64,000 nt of DNA from Punctularia strigosozonata HHB-11173 SS5 (taxonomy: Eukaryota > Basidiomycota > Agaricomycetes > Corticiales > Punctulariaceae), in NCBI RefSeq assembly GCF_000264995.1, contig NW_006767433.1, forward strand, positions 2,718,749 to 2,782,748. The letters are read 5' to 3'. How positions within the stretch are numbered: the stretch's first letter is position 1; each line of letters opens with the position of its first letter. The notes below the pieces were generated by a model that did not search any database, was not told where the DNA came from, and saw only the letters and a program-made list of their open reading frames with translations. Both the position numbers and the translations under genes were made by a program. Positions 23,120-35,277 of the stretch are shown piece after piece.

Positions 23120-25772
23120 TTAATCGCGGACGGTGAACCGTCCGCCGGTGCCTGTTCGGGCTCGCGGGCGGTTGATGACACTTCCCCTCGTCGCATTGGG
23201 TTGCCCGACTGAGCCAGGTGAACCTCGGCCGCACACGTCGCAATACTCCAACTCGGCCTCCGCCCCTCGAAGGTGCTCAACCTCCGCCCTCAAAGAGCGC
23301 ACTTCGGCCTCGAGCTCCCACACCTGACGCTGCCATTCCATCTTCGCGCTCGCGATCTGGCTTTGCAGTGCTTGGATGACCGACGAGGAATCGTCAGCTA
23401 TACCATGCTTGAGGCCGGTGCCTGCAATAGCAGCGTGCGGAGAGGGTTCGCACGAAACAGGGGAAGCCAGGGTTGCCGAGGTAGTCGTCGGCGTATCAAG
23501 TTCTGCGCCGTGGGGTGGAGACGAATTCGCAGAGCCGATGTGGGCAACGAAGTGCTGGCTGAAAACTTGAGAGACTGGCCGCAGGCGTAGCGCTTCGAAA
23601 GTCGTTTGATCTGCGGGTGCACTCTGGACGTACGGTATATTGCGATCGCGTGGCGAATTCGGGCTGGTGGATTTGGTCGGGTCGGCGGTGCGTGGGGAGC
23701 TACCGCGATTGGACGTGACGATGGTAAGAGGGGGAGGTCGAGGAGAGGTTCTGCGCGTGGTGCCTTCCGAGGTTGGGGTAGAGCCGGTGCTGCCTTGCGA
23801 CGCACCGGACTCGTTCGGATGCATATAAGCGGAACCAGGATCCGGGTCAACCAGCAAAGAGGGCGAAATGGATGGGACAGGCACACGGGGTATCGTCCTG
23901 ACCGCGTTCTGATTAGTCTGCAAATGCAACTCCGAAAGCTGAGGCACAGGAGGCGCAAGAGAAATCGGGGCCGCCTTCTCCCTGAATAATCGCATGAAAC
24001 CGCTCTTTTTATGTCTGAGAGCCTTTTGCCCGGAGCTGGAAGCCTCGGGATACGCAGGGTCACGAATGCCAGCCTTCGGGGTATCATCGCGACTGGCGTC
24101 GGACGTGAAGCCCTGGAACGCGCGTTTCGCCTTAGTACCGGCACTCGTCGTGCGAGAGCGAGCTCTCGCGGTCGAAAGCGTCGGGCTGGCGTCGGCAGTG
24201 TTGGTGCTCCTAATGGAAATCGAATCCGAGTCAGGAAAGGCGACCGCTGCTGGGAAACTGCCGTGGAAAGTGGCATTAGCTGTCGCACTCCGTGAGCGCT
24301 CTCGGGCCTGTGCCTGCGCTTCTTCTAGGGATATGAGGGAGAAGCTTTGCGATGTTGGCGAAGCCTGCCATGCGTGGACGCCATGAACGCCGGGGGCAAT
24401 AAGCATATCACGCTCGTCGCCCTGAGACCCATCCAAGCGACGAGATGTGTTCAGAGCCATGGGCGGCGATATGGTTTTGCCATACAAGCGGCTCTGTCCA
24501 GAGCGGGAGTCCGAGTCCTGATCGGCGGAGGACGACATGGAGGTGGCAGGTGTGAGGACATTCGGATCCATCGTTCGTGAAGGTGAGAACAAACTCGAGT
24601 CCGTGACGGTCGCGTTCGAATCGCTGGGAGTGATCGTAGCTTCACTCGGGCCGCGCTCTCGGCCCAGCGGCGGTGAAGGCGCCCTAACGGAGTCGCGGTT
24701 ATATATCGCCAAATCCGGATTGGCATACGGGTGCGCATATTCGTCTTGACTTTCTGACGTACGCGTAGAAGCCGGAGCAAACGGTCTGGTGTCCGTACCA
24801 TCGGAATATTGACGTTTGAACGAGGGAGGGATGTGCCGTCTACCTTGGGGGTGGGGGGAGGAATCAAAGGAGCGTATGGATGCAGCGCGAGGGCTGACTG
24901 CTGGAATTTGAAGGGAGGGATTGGTCGGCGTAGAAGTGGAGGCCACTCTGTTGCGTATTAGGCTTGAATCAGACTCGTTTGCCGGGCGCAGACCTGTCGT
25001 CCCGTAAGCCAGAGACGAGGTCGGCATGGATGCTTGGGCGAGCGCCCTAAAGGAGCCATCAGTCCTGAGCTTAGATCAACAAGACAAGAGCGAAGACGCA
25101 CTGAAGAGCTCCGCCAGTGGATATCGACGAGCTTGTCTCGAAGGACTTCTTGTTCCCGCTCGACGACGAGCGACTGGATTCCATACTGGGTCTCGGAACG
25201 TTGCGACCCATGAATCCCAAACCCTTCATGATCCCGTCGCCTTTCGCGGTCTTCGTCTTCGTCCGCTTGTGCGAGGATGTGCCGCGGAAGTGCGAACTGG
25301 TGTCCGAGTCGGCGTCGTGATCGTCGGTCTCCCAGGGCGCCTTGGAATGAACCTTCATCTTCGGACCGAGATAACTCATGCGGGGCTCGTCCGCCTCGAC
25401 CGTGGACTCGCCATCGTCCTCATCTTCGAGGGTTCCCCCTTGCGAATCGGACGAGTCGTCCATGTCGATGCCACTGGCCGAGGGGTCCGCTAGGCGTTCC
25501 CGGTCGGACTTGATGGAAATGGGCGAGCGAGGCTCGGAGGGCGTGCGACCTGGGTATGGTCTGGGTGAGGCGGCGGTGTCGACGTGGACGGCATGGACGG
25601 GGCGAGGGGAGAACTGGTGGCTGTAGATGGAGGGTGAATCGGAGAGGGACGAGAGGGAGTCGAAGGCGGGGTGGGCGTCTGCGCCTGCGCGAGCGGCTCG
25701 CTGGTCGAGGAGGCGACGGATGTGCTCGTCGTGCGCGGTGGCGGGGGAGTCGAGTGCCGCCGACCTGAACAT
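23120..25772 (-). CDS. Large intrinsically disordered protein with C-terminal coiled coil
   Basis: Two exons meet at an intron (about 25028-25081), joining SSISTGGALQ to ALAQASMPTSSLAYGTTG. The protein of about 850 residues is rich in Ser, Pro, Thr and Arg throughout. Its start (MFRSAALDSPATAHDEHIRR, then LLDQRAARAGAD) looks helical. Short basic blocks (KKSGFMRLFREKAAP; SHKRTKTKTAKGDG) could be membrane- or protein-binding. Near the C-terminus a heptad region runs through QALQSQIASAKMEWQRQVWE and EVRSLRAEVEHLRGAEAELE, followed by EYCDVCGRG, a CxxC motif. I do not recognise the family; scaffold or polarity proteins of fungi often look like this. Its start codon is only 105 bp from that of CGR1 on the other strand. 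Confidence 0.72.
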
Positions 25773-25877
25773 GGCCGGACCCGGCGGGGACAGCGGAGGA
25801 GGAACCCAAGCACGGTCGCCAGGTTCGAGTGTGCGTCTGCCGCCCGCCTTCTCACACTCGTCTCTCCCTCGCCCCCT
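25773..25877. promoter_or_regulatory. 105-bp shared bidirectional promoter
   Basis: Only 105 bp separate the ATG of the disordered-protein gene (minus, 25772) from that of CGR1 (plus, 25878). Both 5' leaders and core promoters must overlap here. The stretch is GC-rich with pyrimidine runs just before the CGR1 start and has no clear TATA box. Confidence 0.5.
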
Positions 25878-26410
25878 ATGGCCCCGCCCGCCCCGCCCGT
25901 CCCCCTCGCATCCTCCGCCGCCGGCCGCGTCTCAGGCAAGCCATGGAAGTCACACAAGTCCCCGGCGGTGTTCGTCTCCGCTGTGCCCCTTCGCGCTATG
26001 CTTGGCTGACCGCATCTTCTGCCCCCTCTCCAGCCGGACCCATCTCCCTGACGGCGTCAAAACGTCCTTCGAGCACCGGATGGAAAAGACCAAGAGGGAA
26101 AAGGCCATCAAGCAGCTCCAGGCGGAGCTCACGGAGGAGAAGGAGGCCGAGCGTCTTCGGTGCGTAACACCATCATTATCGAGAACACCGTTCCTCATGG
26201 CACACCGCAGGAGACGGCAGGTCACCATGGACCGCAGAAAAGCAGCTGAGGAGCGCAGGCGAGCGGATGAGCTCAAGGCCCAGGTCCGCTTCGCCTCCTG
26301 CCTTTCGTTTCCGAGCCATCATCACTCACGGGTCGTCACGACAGATGGGCGCACGAAAAGCGGCGAGACTGCGTAAGAAGGCAGGGCGCACCAAAAAAAT
26401 CAACCATTGA
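25878..26410 (+). CDS. CGR1: rRNA-processing protein Cgr1
   Basis: Cgr1 is a small, highly basic nucleolar protein needed for pre-60S rRNA processing. Exons give MAPPAPPVPLASSAAGRVSG, KPWKSHKSPAV, then RTHLPDGVKTSFEHRMEKTK, KEKAIKQLQAELTEEKEAER, a third exon with QVTMDRRKAAEERRRADELK, and the last exon MGARKAARLRKKAGRTKKIN ending in His before TGA at 26408-26410. The long charged helix and the terminal KINH are family hallmarks. The first intron uses the donor GTTCGT, chosen because it restores SPAVRTHLP. Length (about 115 residues) is normal. It is convergent with VPS18. Confidence 0.9.
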
Positions 26411-26482
26411 CGACCACGCTCTGTATGATACGTCGAGTGCAGGCATCCGTCGACGGATGCATCTCCGTGCCTCTGATCCGCT

Positions 26483-29400
26483 TCATAATGCCCAACTCGT
26501 ATCGATCTCCCCTTCCTTCACGAAGGGCTTGTCCAGTCCAGCCACCACGCTCTCGCACAACGGGCAGGCGCTCGCCAACACGTCGTCCAACTCCGCTCTC
26601 AGTTTGCTCGCCTTCTCCTCTTTGCTCGAATCCTTCCCCGACCGTCTTCCACTACCGGTGATGCCTATCCAGGGGTTGGACACGACGCTCACGAGGGCGT
26701 CGGGCACGATCAAGTCCCGCAGACGGTCGCCCGCCGACAGTATGTTGCGGCCCAACGAATTTGCTGCTCGTGTCCCGTTTTGTAATGGATTGGCGAGGTT
26801 CCCAAAATTCGCGGAGAGCAGTGTACGCTGCGTCGATGGTTGGCGCACGTGGGCATTCTGCACAGCGGCTGTCGGGCCCGTGATGTTGCCCCGATCGACC
26901 TGCGCAGTCTTCACCAGTTCGCCTTGTAGGGCTAGAATACGTCGCAGCGCATGTGCCGGCAGATACTCCTTGGCCTATATGCCTGCATCAGTGTGCTTCT
27001 TCGACGGTCGCCAGCTGCGACTCACCAGACCGATGAGGCAATCCGCATGAAAGCAGTGCTGGCACGGGAAGACGTAAAACTGTCTAGTGAGAACCGGGAA
27101 TCGGCACACCGCGCAGCGTTCACCGGCATCGATAGTGACAAAACGATTGCGGAGTGCAGCGATATCGCCCTTAATGGCGTCAGCGTTGCGCGTGGCCTCG
27201 TCCATTTCTCCTTTGAGGGCATCGATCTGCGACGCGTAGTCTTCGAGCGCTGTACATATCTCGTCCTTAAAGTCGTCGATGACCGCAAAGTCGGGGAAGA
27301 AAGGCAGTATATCTTCGATCTTCAGCAGATCCGTGTTTTGAAGGAAGCGCATTGCCCTACACACAACCCGGTTCAGCGTTGCATAGAATGAGCTGCCAAA
27401 GATATACTGACGATTTGATGTCTTTTTGGTCCTGGACGACATATTTTGCAATCTTTAACCAGAGTTTCTTTCTCAATTGGACATCGTCTTCCGGCATATC
27501 CGCGTTGATCTTGGCCAGCTCTAGGTCGCCCTTCTCCAGCGCCAGATCGACGCTATTCTCGTACAGCCCCATCTTCGAATATATGTGAACACAGGCTTGC
27601 GTCCGCCCCGTCTGCTTGCATAGCCTCAAGGCATAGTCGAGGTCATAAAAGGGTTTATTGGTCAGCGGATCCGAGGGAGCTGTGGAGAGGAAGCGCAGGA
27701 GTGGAGCATCGTCTTCAGACGCGGGAGGAGAAGTCGAAGAAGACGGTAGAGGGGCGGAGGCATGAAAGGTGATAAGGAGGTTGTGAATAGTAGCGGATGT
27801 GTTGCCTTTCTGAAATACGACATGGTTGAGGTAACGAATGGCATGGTTTGGGCTCGTTGGGTCTCTCGGGAGTGGCTGTTGTTGCAGCAGCGCGGGAACC
27901 AGGCGGAGAGGATCTAAAGATGATTGCCGCAACCAAGATTCGACAGTTTCTCTGGGAGCATTGCGCATCAAAACGTTCGCGAAGCGGTAGTACAGCTCGA
28001 GATTGGTCTGCGAAAGATCAGATGCATTTCGCGTAAAGAGGTGTCCCCATACCTGGCGACTGAGGACGTCGATGGCTTTTGTCCACTCCTCTTCGAGCAC
28101 CCAATGCTCTATAACGCGGTCGAGGTCGCCGACGACGCCGGCGTAATGCAGATACATATCCGTGCGCCCATGTCCTTGGGTAAGCTCGTATACGGTGCTC
28201 TTGTCGAGGCTTGTCTATCGTGAATCATGCGCCATCGGAACACAGGTATCATCATCTGGAGTATAGAACGACAGACCTGGTATGTTTCAAAGAAATGCCG
28301 CAGATCGTCCTCGAGAATTCTTCGTTCCGCTTGGAGGTTATCAACGTCATGAGACAGAGCCTCGGACGCGATAAGATCGTCGAGCTCGTTGCACTTGCTT
28401 AAGTAAAACTCGACCAGCCATGTAGCAAGCATCATGCGTTGCGTGAGGTCCTGAAGCCTCGCTCAATTGATTACACGATGGATGAGTTGCACCCGTCCGT
28501 ACCGTCTTCTTGGTCCTCTCCAACCGAGACACGAGGTATGAGCGGAGAGCGTCCCTCTCTCCAAGATCGAGGAACTTGAGGGTGACCTCCTCAAATGATA
28601 CTGAGCTCGCCGCATATGCCTGGGCGGCCTGGAAGTATCGCCCATCATCGAAGAACTGCTGAGCCTGACGGGACAACACGATGTCTCGTTGCTTGGCTGT
28701 CTGCACATTGGTAAGCATTGGAAGGGCATACCAGGCCTCAGGTTACCTTGGTGTACTGCAAGGCCACATCGTATATACCTTTGGCAAGATACGTGCTCCA
28801 TATATCCCGATCTTCGTTGCTGGCCACGAGTTCGAACAACGATTGATCAGTGTAAATCCAGTATGTCTGCCGAACAGGGTCAGCCGCCATTCCGCGAACT
28901 TCCTCGGTAGGTTTCTGAGAGAGAATCAGGACCCAAATCATCATCAACAGTTTGCACGCCAACAACTGACCAGTGGAATCGTTTCATCGTATGCAAGCCG
29001 TTCGTCCAAACTGTTGACTGCGACGACGCGATCTTTGTACAGCAGTAGAAAATGGAACTCCGTAAGGCTACTCGAAATCGGCACTTCCTCTGGTTGGTCA
29101 AAGGCGGGGTAAGGGAAGAGCCCGGCGTTGTCGATGAAGTCATCGGATGCTGACTCGAAGTTCAGCGTTCCGTGATACATTCCCGGACCTGGAGGAGTTG
29201 AGCGATCGCGCATAATAACAAAGACACTGTACGTACCGCTCTGCCATGCTAACATTTTGGGTAGTGATTGCGCTTGATCAGCGTTGGGAGTGTAAAAGTG
29301 TAGTTCGGAGGTTTGAAGGTTGTTCGGAAGATCCCTGATATCTGAAACATATGAAGATGACCAGATATGCTTCAAGAACATCAAGCAACGTACTTGGAGC

Positions 29401-30333
29401 CGTGTCCCGATAGTTAGCGAACAAGGTAGAGAAAGCGCGACCACTTTCTTGCGCAGCCCTGTCGGGAGAGCCCACGAACTGATATATGCGGGACGGTGAA
29501 GTCACGATCACGAGGACCTTCCGAGGATCCGACGGAGGAAAGTAATCGTATCTGATGCCCGTGACGGGCGGTCGTTCAGGGAGGGTGAACACCGTCTGGC
29601 AGTGCCTATCGGGCGGCTTGAAAAAGTCCTCTTCCGCGTCTATGATGGCTTCGTAGACGGACCCGTTCCGTGCGCCTATCAGCACCTCGCGAGTAGAGGT
29701 CGAGTGAGGGGAGGAAAGCAGCGCGCTCCGGTTCCATGCAACACTTTCGATGATCATCTTGAGCTGCTTGAGCTGTTTGGGTTTCTTCCATCCTCTGTAT
29801 AGGTACCATGTTTCGCCTTGAAGCGAGCTCACGAGGAGGTGCCGGCCAGACGGATCGAGGAAGAGCTTGTAGAGCGTGAACTCGGTTTGTTTCCGTGGAA
29901 TGGGTATCTTGACGACTTGCTCTGAATGGGCGAGTACAATCAGGACGATGACATTTGAAGAAAGCCCCATGGCCAGCACATCGGAGGAAACGGCCAGCGA
30001 GACCAGGGGTGCCGGAAGCGTATACTGCACTCGGCCTAGCTCGAACACAGGTGCTTTCGCCGCAGCTGGGTCAAGTGGAGGGCCATCCTTGGGTACGGAT
30101 GAGCTGGGCTGCGAAGACGCGAGCATGTTTCTCACCGAAGTCTCCCCGTATTCTGCTGTTTCGTCCTCGTTGGCGAATGGAGAGGGCTCGAAGCCCTCGT
30201 ACTGGACTTCAGGAAAAGCCAAGCCGGCTATATGGCCGTGGACGCCTGGAGCGGCATGCTCGACATCTACAGACCCGATGAGCAGACGTTTGCTTTGTTA
30301 TCACGGCTGAGCACACGAACATTCGTCGAACAT
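26483..30333 (-). CDS. VPS18: Vacuolar sorting protein Vps18 (HOPS/CORVET core, RING-H2)
   Basis: Vps18 is a core subunit of the HOPS and CORVET tethers that drive fusion at vacuole and endosome membranes. The N-terminal beta-propeller region includes FELGRVQYTLPAPLVSLAVS, SGRHLLVSSLQGETWYLY and PVTGIRYDYFPPSDPRKVLV. The middle is an alpha-solenoid (clathrin-like) with YLHYAGVVGDLDRVIEHWVL, YALRLCKQTGRTQACVHIYS and LEKGDLELAKINADMPEDDV. Near the C-terminus are coiled coil and a RING-H2 pattern: CAVCRFPV, FPCQHCFHADCL and later ACPLCE. The first coding exon is 13 nt: the ATG at 30333 gives MFDE, then a 54-nt intron leads to YVEHAAPGVHGHIAGLAFPE. The stop is at 26483-26485. Confidence 0.92.
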
Positions 30334-30515
30334 GGCACTCTCTGTAGGGCGGGATGACGCTGGCCGCAACGAGGGCGAAGCGCTTCCGCGGCTGGTAGCT
30401 GTTTTTGGTAATGCGGTCACACGAGCGATGATAGGGCAGACGCCGAGAGTGCGCGGGCCTTCCGGGGATAATCTGAGAAGACGCGCGGGATATATGTCAG
30501 ACGTGCACTGCAGGC

Positions 30516-30533
30516 TCTATATATTCTGCCAAT
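30516..30533 (+). promoter_or_regulatory. TATA-like and CCAAT motifs between VPS18 and the phosphatase
   Basis: In the 248-bp divergent interval an AT-rich TATATA-like run near 30517-30525 is followed by CCAAT at 30529-30533. Both lie 50-65 bp upstream of the phosphatase ATG at 30582. They are candidate core elements by motif and position only. Confidence 0.35.
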
Positions 30534-30581
30534 AGTGATGGCCGCCTATCCCCCCTTGCCAATCCCGAGCTAAGTAGCAGC

Positions 30582-31689
30582 ATGCCTCAGCAACCCCGCC
30601 CGTTGCCCCGGCTCATCCTCATCCGACATGGTGCGCAACAGCTGTCGCGGCATACGCACCAAGCGCTGATACAGATCCTGCATGCGCCACAGGCGAGACC
30701 GAGTGGTCTATCAATGGGTGAGTAGTATCAAGCACCACATGCCATTCTCGACGCGCTCATGTCCATTGCAGACGGCATGTGCGTTGCGCCATCCTTCCAG
30801 TATCCTCTGGGCACTGACCAGCATGCTAGACCGGAGTGACTGACATCCCGCTCACGCCCCGCGGCGAAGCAACCATTCTCCAACGTCGCGAACAGATAGT
30901 TGGTCCCGGCAGTGAGGCACCCTCCCCCCGCACTTATCGCAGAGCCTAACCTCGTGGACGGCGCCGCAGAGCTGATTGATCCCGCCAATCTGTGCACCGT
31001 CTTCGTCTCGCCTAGGCAGCGCGCCCACAAGACGTTCCACTTGTTGTTTGACCACCTGCCCGAGCTGCCGAAACACGAACTTACCCCAACAGTGCGCGAG
31101 TGGGACTACGGCGACTACGAGGGGCTGGACCCGGAGGGTATCAAGGCTGTTAGGCCCCCCGGCGCACCGACCTGGGACATCTGGCAGGATGGCTGCCCTG
31201 GAGGCGAGAGTGTCGCTGATATGACGTGCAGAGCAGACGACGTTATCTCGAAGGTGCGTTCCTTGCCATGTTTGAACTGGCCAAGCTGACACGGTCGCAG
31301 GTTCGAGAGTATCACAGGGCTTGGAAGGAGGAGGTGAGCAGGCCCTGGACTTGCACACTTGTGATTCGGGTCTCATGCGTTTGACAGGGCAAAGGGTCCC
31401 GCGATGTGGTGATTTGCGCCCATGGCCATTTTAACAGAGTCCTTATAGCTCGATGGATGAATATGCCCCTGTGCCTGGGTCGGTCAAATCTTTCGTTCCT
31501 TATTCCTGACGTTGATTCGGATTCATATCCGCAGGAACGCATTTCAACTTCGAGCCTTCTGGAGTAAGCGATTTGACGCGCCGTCGGAACACACGGTTCT
31601 GATATCGTCTCCAGGTTGCCGTGCTCAGCTATAACCACAATAATCTCGCCGAACCTGCTTTGAATGGCTTGAATTTGTACGCGATGTAG
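30582..31689 (+). CDS. Histidine-phosphatase superfamily enzyme, sedoheptulose-bisphosphatase (SHB17)-like
   Basis: Branch-1 histidine phosphatase with the phosphohistidine motif RHG in LILIRHGETEW, the second conserved His in ICAHGHFNRVLIARW, and the Glu region REWDYGDYEGLDPEGIK. Joined exons read HTGVTDIPLTPRGEATILQR, IVGPGKLIDPANLCTVFVSP, RQRAHKTFHLLF, GTHFNFEPSG and VAVLSYNHNNLAEPALNGLN. This layout fits the fungal Shb17 group, which removes the 1-phosphate of sedoheptulose-1,7-bisphosphate to feed ribose synthesis. Related fungal phosphomutase-like phosphatases are an alternative. One join (intron donor GTGAGG, 61 nt) is inferred from the family pattern GPGKLIDP. Length, about 265 residues, is as expected. 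The stop TAG is at 31687-31689. Confidence 0.82.
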
Positions 31690-31960
31690 CCGACGAGTTG
31701 TAAGCTGTCGATTATCTCTGTAGCGTTCTGGTGCATTCGGACAATGTGCAGTCGGAGAAGTTGCATCCGAGAGAAGGACGCGCTAGGCCGTGTATGGCAA
31801 TCTGTGACCGCGGTAGGCCCGCGACGCGCGCCAGTGATGTACTTTGCGAAGACGCGTTCCTCTGACTGGACCACCACGGTCTGTTCTTGCTCTCCGTCTA
31901 CACTTGTCTCTCTTCAACGGAGTCCACCGAGCCGACCGACTCGGTTGTTCATCGACATCC

Positions 31961-34900
31961 ATGTCTGACGTGGCGCCTTTAACTGTCGACGAACTCACTG
32001 CTGCTCAGCAAGAGAACGTGGAGCCGACTGCTGACGATGCTCGTGAACTTGCAACCGCTACGCACGTTAGCGACGACGATGTGAAAGAAGCGACCAGCGT
32101 TGCCGACGAGATTGCGGGACCTGTGGACGGTGAGGCTGCGGCCGAGGACACGAAAGCAGACCCATCAGATCATGCTTCAGCAAACGGCAACGCGCAACAC
32201 AGCGAAGTTGCAAACCCTGAGGAGCCCAAATCCCCTGCCCCGAAGGCAAAATTGAGCGTGAAGCCGACCACCGCGAAGCCTGGAAGTGCCCCGGGAACGC
32301 CCTTGGTGAAGAAGGTGTGCTGGTCGCTCACGCATTCCAAACATATCCGTTCAACCCTCCATTCCTCTGCAGATCCTCAACTCCGGCACGTTTGGGTCTG
32401 GAACCGTGAAGCCGTCGCCTCCGGCGACTTCCAAGGCAACTGGTGTAGCGACGGCTGCGAAACCACCCGCAGCAGCCTCTTCTCTGAAGAAGTCGGTAAG
32501 CGGCCCGCCTCCAACCAGGACTCCAACTTCCGCTGCCTCGAAGACCGCGTCAGCCACCCCTGCCCCCGCTTCTTCAGCGTCGCGTCGAACGTCCCTGGTT
32601 CCTGCACCGAAATCAGCTCCTTCTCCTTCGTCCAGACCGTCTTTAGCGTCATCTGCGGCTACCAAACACGCTCCTCGTCCCTCTGTCACTTCACGCCCGT
32701 CCGCCGCATCCCCCGAGGCCGCATCAAGTACCAAGTCATCTGCTACTCCCAAGCCTCGTGCCTCGGTCTCGGAAGGGGTGAAGAGGACCCCTTCCAAATC
32801 CAGCCTAACGGCGGCTGCTCCGAAACCCAGTGCCGCGCCCCCCACGAGACCTGCAAGCAAATCTGCGACGGCGTCTGTCCGCACCTCCAGCGCTACTGCG
32901 GTGCGCAAAACGCCAGGCACGGGCTCCATCTCGTCTCTCAGGGAGATCAAAGAGGACCCTAGGATATCCGATGAGCTGAAGAGCAAGGTGAGATCCCACT
33001 CCGTTCACATAACGTATGCTTAACTGTAGTCAGCTCGACGAGACCTCTGCATCTCTGGCGGCAAAGAACGAGATCACCGCACAGCTCGAAGCGCAAGTGA
33101 AGGAGATTAAATCATCGCTGGAAACAGCTTCGGCGAATGCGACGGCAAAACAAGCGTTGGTGGACGAGCTGACCCGGTCCAAAGAGGCTGCAGAAGCTGA
33201 ACTGCAGGCTTTGAAAGAAGAGCTCGAGAAGTTAAAGGCGGAAAGCTCGGGTGGTGTTCAGGAGCTGAACGCTGTTAAACAGGAGGTATGGAAATTCTCA
33301 TAATATCGCACGTTCCATGTATTCAACGAGGCGCATACAGCTGGAAGCGGCAAGGGAAGCTGCGACGCTGCAGAGCAAACTGGTCGAAAGCCTGCAAGCG
33401 CAGCTGCTGGACTTAGAAACCGAAGTAGCATCCGCGAAGGAGAACCTCGAGGCAGTCCGTGCAACGCAAGTTGCCGCGACCTCTGCAGATGCAGCTGCGG
33501 CCGAACTTGATCGCGAGGCTTTACTGAAGGCAAAGGCGGACCTTGACGCCATTCAGCAGGAGACAGACTCTCTCAAGGATGCTCATGCTAGAACATTGGA
33601 GGAGGCACTTGCGAAGGTCCGGGACTTGGAGGAGAAAGCTGCTCGGGCGTCCACGCTGGAAGCCCAGATAGAGGTCTTGAAGTCAGAAAAAGAAGAGACG
33701 TCGAACAAGGTTTCCGAGCTTGAAATCGAAGTTCTCGAGTTGCGGGAGGCAGCGGAAAAGGCCGAAGATGAACGCAACAAGCTCACGGAGCATGTGAAGG
33801 CGCTCAATGAGCAGATCGAGCGAGACGCCGCGACTTTACGAGAGCAAAGCGCGGCTGCGACGAGCAAAGAAGCCGAGTTGATTGCACAGGTTGAATCGGC
33901 TAAGAAAGCCCACGAGGAGGATTTGAAGCGTGCTGCTGCGGATATGGAACAGGTTGTCGCAAATCTCAAAGCTCTGGAAGATGAACTTGCGGCTGCTCGC
34001 GCGAATCAAGAGCAGCTGAGGGCTGATGCTGATGCAACCAATACGGAACACGCTCAGAAGCTTGAATCCCTCGAGCAGGCGCACCAGGAGAAGCTTGCAG
34101 AGCTAGAGGATGAAATCAAACGCATTGGGGACGAATTGCGCGGCCAGGAAACGATATACAATGGTAAAGTGGACGCAGTGAAGGCAGAACATGACAAGCT
34201 GTTACAAGAGGCATTTGAACGAGCGAAGGTTCGAAGATCCCTTTTACAACTGTTTAGCCTGACAATAACATCGTGGTTCTAGGGCGAAGCTGGTGACGCT
34301 CATTCACAAGATCTTCAGCGCCTTCGGGCCGAGTCTCAAGCTACGATTGAGCAGCTACGCGCGGCACATCAGACGACCATCGACAGTGTGAAGGCAGATG
34401 CCGAAGCTTCGCAGGAGGCCAAGGTCAAGGCGTTGGAGAAGCAGATCGCTACCTTGGACGTCGACTACAAGGCAACGAAGGACGACCTCGCGAAAGCGAA
34501 GGCCGCCCTCATCTCGGCTTTGGCGGAGTCTGAGACCTTGTCCGCTCAGCTCGAGGAGGCACGTAGGCATGCTCAGCAGATAGCAGCGTCTGCACCTGCC
34601 GACCAGTCCGCGGAGGTGGAACGGCTGACTCGGGAGCTTGCAAATATCAAGGATGACCACAGCGCGATCACCGAGGTGCTTGCCGCAACCAAAGAGTCCC
34701 TATCGGAGATGTCAAAGAACCATACCAAGGAGCTCGAGGAAGCAGCGAAAGCTCGAGCAGAAGAGGCGATGAAACTGAAGGCGGATCACGCGGACGAGAT
34801 GGCAGCGTACGCGCGCGAGAGGACGGATCTCATCGCCAAGGTGGTTGATCTCGAGGGTGAGGTGGCCACTCTCAAAGCCGCCATGGCTGCACAGGAGGCC

Positions 34901-35277
34901 GCATCTCCGAAGTCCAACGGAACCGCGCAATCGTCTGCCCCCGGCGTCACGAAAGAAGAGCTGCAGAAGATGCACGAAGCTCATAACTTGAAGATCAACG
35001 ACTTGCAGGCGGCCCACGAGAAGGCGTTACAAGCCCTGAAGGAGGAGTTGGAGGCCGCCCATGCCCGAGAGGATGACTTGAAACAAGATTTCACCCGGAA
35101 AGCGATGGAGCTTCAGTATATAGAGCAAGAGCACGAGGAGTCTCAGGACGAGATAACTCGGTAAGCATACTTTTTTCTTTCTTTTGAACGCGTATCTGCG
35201 CTGACAGTCCTTCAACCAGCCTGAAAGCCGATATCGACCATCTCAGTGAGCAGCTTGCGAAGGCCAATAACTCTTGA
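31961..35277 (+). CDS. Long coiled-coil protein with disordered Ala/Ser/Pro head
   Basis: Unrecognised. The ATG at 31961 gives MSDVAPLTVDELTAAQQENV. The first 330 or so residues are Ala, Ser, Pro, Thr and Lys rich and disordered, with a basic charge that could bind microtubules or nucleic acid. After LREIKEDPRISDELKSK begins an almost unbroken coiled coil of roughly 650 residues through several exons (for example LEAQIEVLKSEKEETSNKVS; LAELEDEIKRIGDELRGQET; EELQKMHEAHNLKINDLQAA), ending LKADIDHLSEQLAKANNS at 35277. Such an architecture is shared by golgins, spindle and septum scaffolds, and no conserved terminal domain decides between them. Introns are few and short, keeping heptad phase across joins. 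Expression as a structural scaffold is a guess. Confidence 0.78.

Noticed and set aside
23398-24288. Long (296-codon) Arg/Pro-rich frame overlapping the disordered-protein gene
   Set aside because: It is a frame-shifted shadow on the same strand of the Ser/Pro-rich coding sequence; composition is typical of such shadows.
32351-32986. 211-codon minus-strand frame antisense to the coiled-coil gene head
   Set aside because: Open only because the sense strand is Ala/Ser/Pro-rich; no start context or pattern.
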